A stretch of DNA of 64,000 nucleotides from Cranoglanis bouderius (lineage: Eukaryota; Chordata; Actinopteri; Siluriformes; Cranoglanididae): positions 20,837,027 to 20,901,026 of the forward strand of contig CM042548.1 in the NCBI GenBank assembly GCA_023630585.1, in the 5' to 3' direction. The notes beneath the pieces are model-generated. The model saw only the letters and a list, made by a program, of their open reading frames with translations. It did no database searches and was not told where the DNA came from. Shown here one piece after another: positions 63,563 to 64,000 of the stretch. Made by a program: the position numbers and the translations under genes. The first letter of the stretch is position 1; each line of letters starts with the position of its first letter.

Positions 63563-63922
63563 GTTGCCATTGGTTTGTGAAGGTTAATATATTAATTTAA
63601 CACCTCAGTGTTGAGTTTACAATTGCAGTTTCAAATCTTTTTTCAATGTAATTACTTTCTGGACTTGGCCGGACTCGACTTGGATTTGGCCATTAAGGGC
63701 TTGGACTCTTTTGGACTCGGACTAGGACTCAGACTCGATTGGTTAAGAACTTGGTCTCAACTTGAACTCGACAAAGGTGGACTCGGACCCAGCACTAATG
63801 AGAGCAGAGTATTTTTGTGAATTATTTGAACAAAAGTTCAAAAGGTTAAACAATAAAGATAATTATTCACAACCTTCTTTACTCGTATTTACCAAGGGTG
63901 CCAATATTAGTGGAAGGCACTG

Positions 63923-64000
63923 TATATATATTTTTATTTAATATATTTAATATATTTTACATATTTTATATACATATACATTCAAATGTACATATACAAT
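63923..64000. other. AT-rich flank
   Basis: TA-rich sequence after the right end of the large Tc1 composite. Nothing else is visible before the window ends. Confidence 0.5.

Larger units (their letters stand above)
57585..63797. mobile_element. Non-autonomous hAT-type element, itself interrupted
   Basis: The ends are TAGAGTTGGGGTACTCGATC and, inverted, TAGTGCTGGGTCCGAGTCC. They are flanked by an 8-bp target duplication, ATGAGAGA at 57577-57584 and ATGAGAGC at 63798-63805 (one mismatch). An 8-bp duplication and TAGNG termini are hAT hallmarks. The intact site can be read from the opposite terminal repeat of the host Tc1 element, near 55960-55970. Subterminal arrays of GGACTC/GACTTGG motifs lie at both ends (57600-57730, 63660-63790). 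Without its own two insertions it would be about 1.2 kb and shows no transposase. Confidence 0.88.

Overview
This is eukaryotic, non-coding-rich DNA, most likely from a teleost fish. An otophysan such as a catfish is my inference, from the mix of Tc1-type transposons, tRNA-derived SINEs with fish-style tails, a 3'-end-only L2/CR1-like LINE and very long (TG)n/(TA)n microsatellites. I see no intact host protein gene, no rRNA or tRNA gene and no bacterial features. Most long open frames are microsatellites or dead transposases.

Layout. 1-6.2 kb is mostly single-copy, with two CpG-enriched, GC-box-bearing patches (about 1.74-2.17 and 2.82-3.07 kb). The first ends in a strong splice donor and could be a promoter with a non-coding first exon. 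There is one perfect and one near-perfect CTCF-type motif at 5.38 and 4.29 kb. 6.2-15.9 kb holds Tc1 relics, an internally rearranged Tc1 derivative and SINE copies. 15.9-30.4 kb is repeat-poor apart from microsatellites and one mariner-type MITE, and could be intronic or regulatory. 30.4-43.3 kb holds several Tc1 families, one of them split by a LINE. 43.3-52.4 kb is mostly unannotatable, with microsatellites and one Tc1 fragment.

52.4-63.9 kb is a transposon stack. Three Tc1 elements lie end to end, the first two sharing a single TA. The third (55859-63922) was hit by a SINE and by a hAT-type element with an 8-bp target duplication. That hAT element (57585-63797) was in turn hit by a 4.0-kb LTR retrotransposon (58165-62203, 5-bp duplication CTAAG) and contains another Tc1 transposase relic.

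The most interesting object is the LTR retrotransposon. It has no pol. It encodes a Ty3/gypsy-like Gag fused to a C6H2 zinc finger that closely matches the N-terminal finger of methionine aminopeptidase 1, followed by tandem peptide repeats and a very long low-complexity tail (Pro/Cys/Ser-rich, then RS-like). A frameshift and one stop codon break the tail from the Gag frame. Its LTRs carry an array of about 55-bp units with a short hairpin motif, and the 3' LTR has gained two units. No working gene system links the features: the elements are independent insertions, and their order can be read from which one interrupts which.
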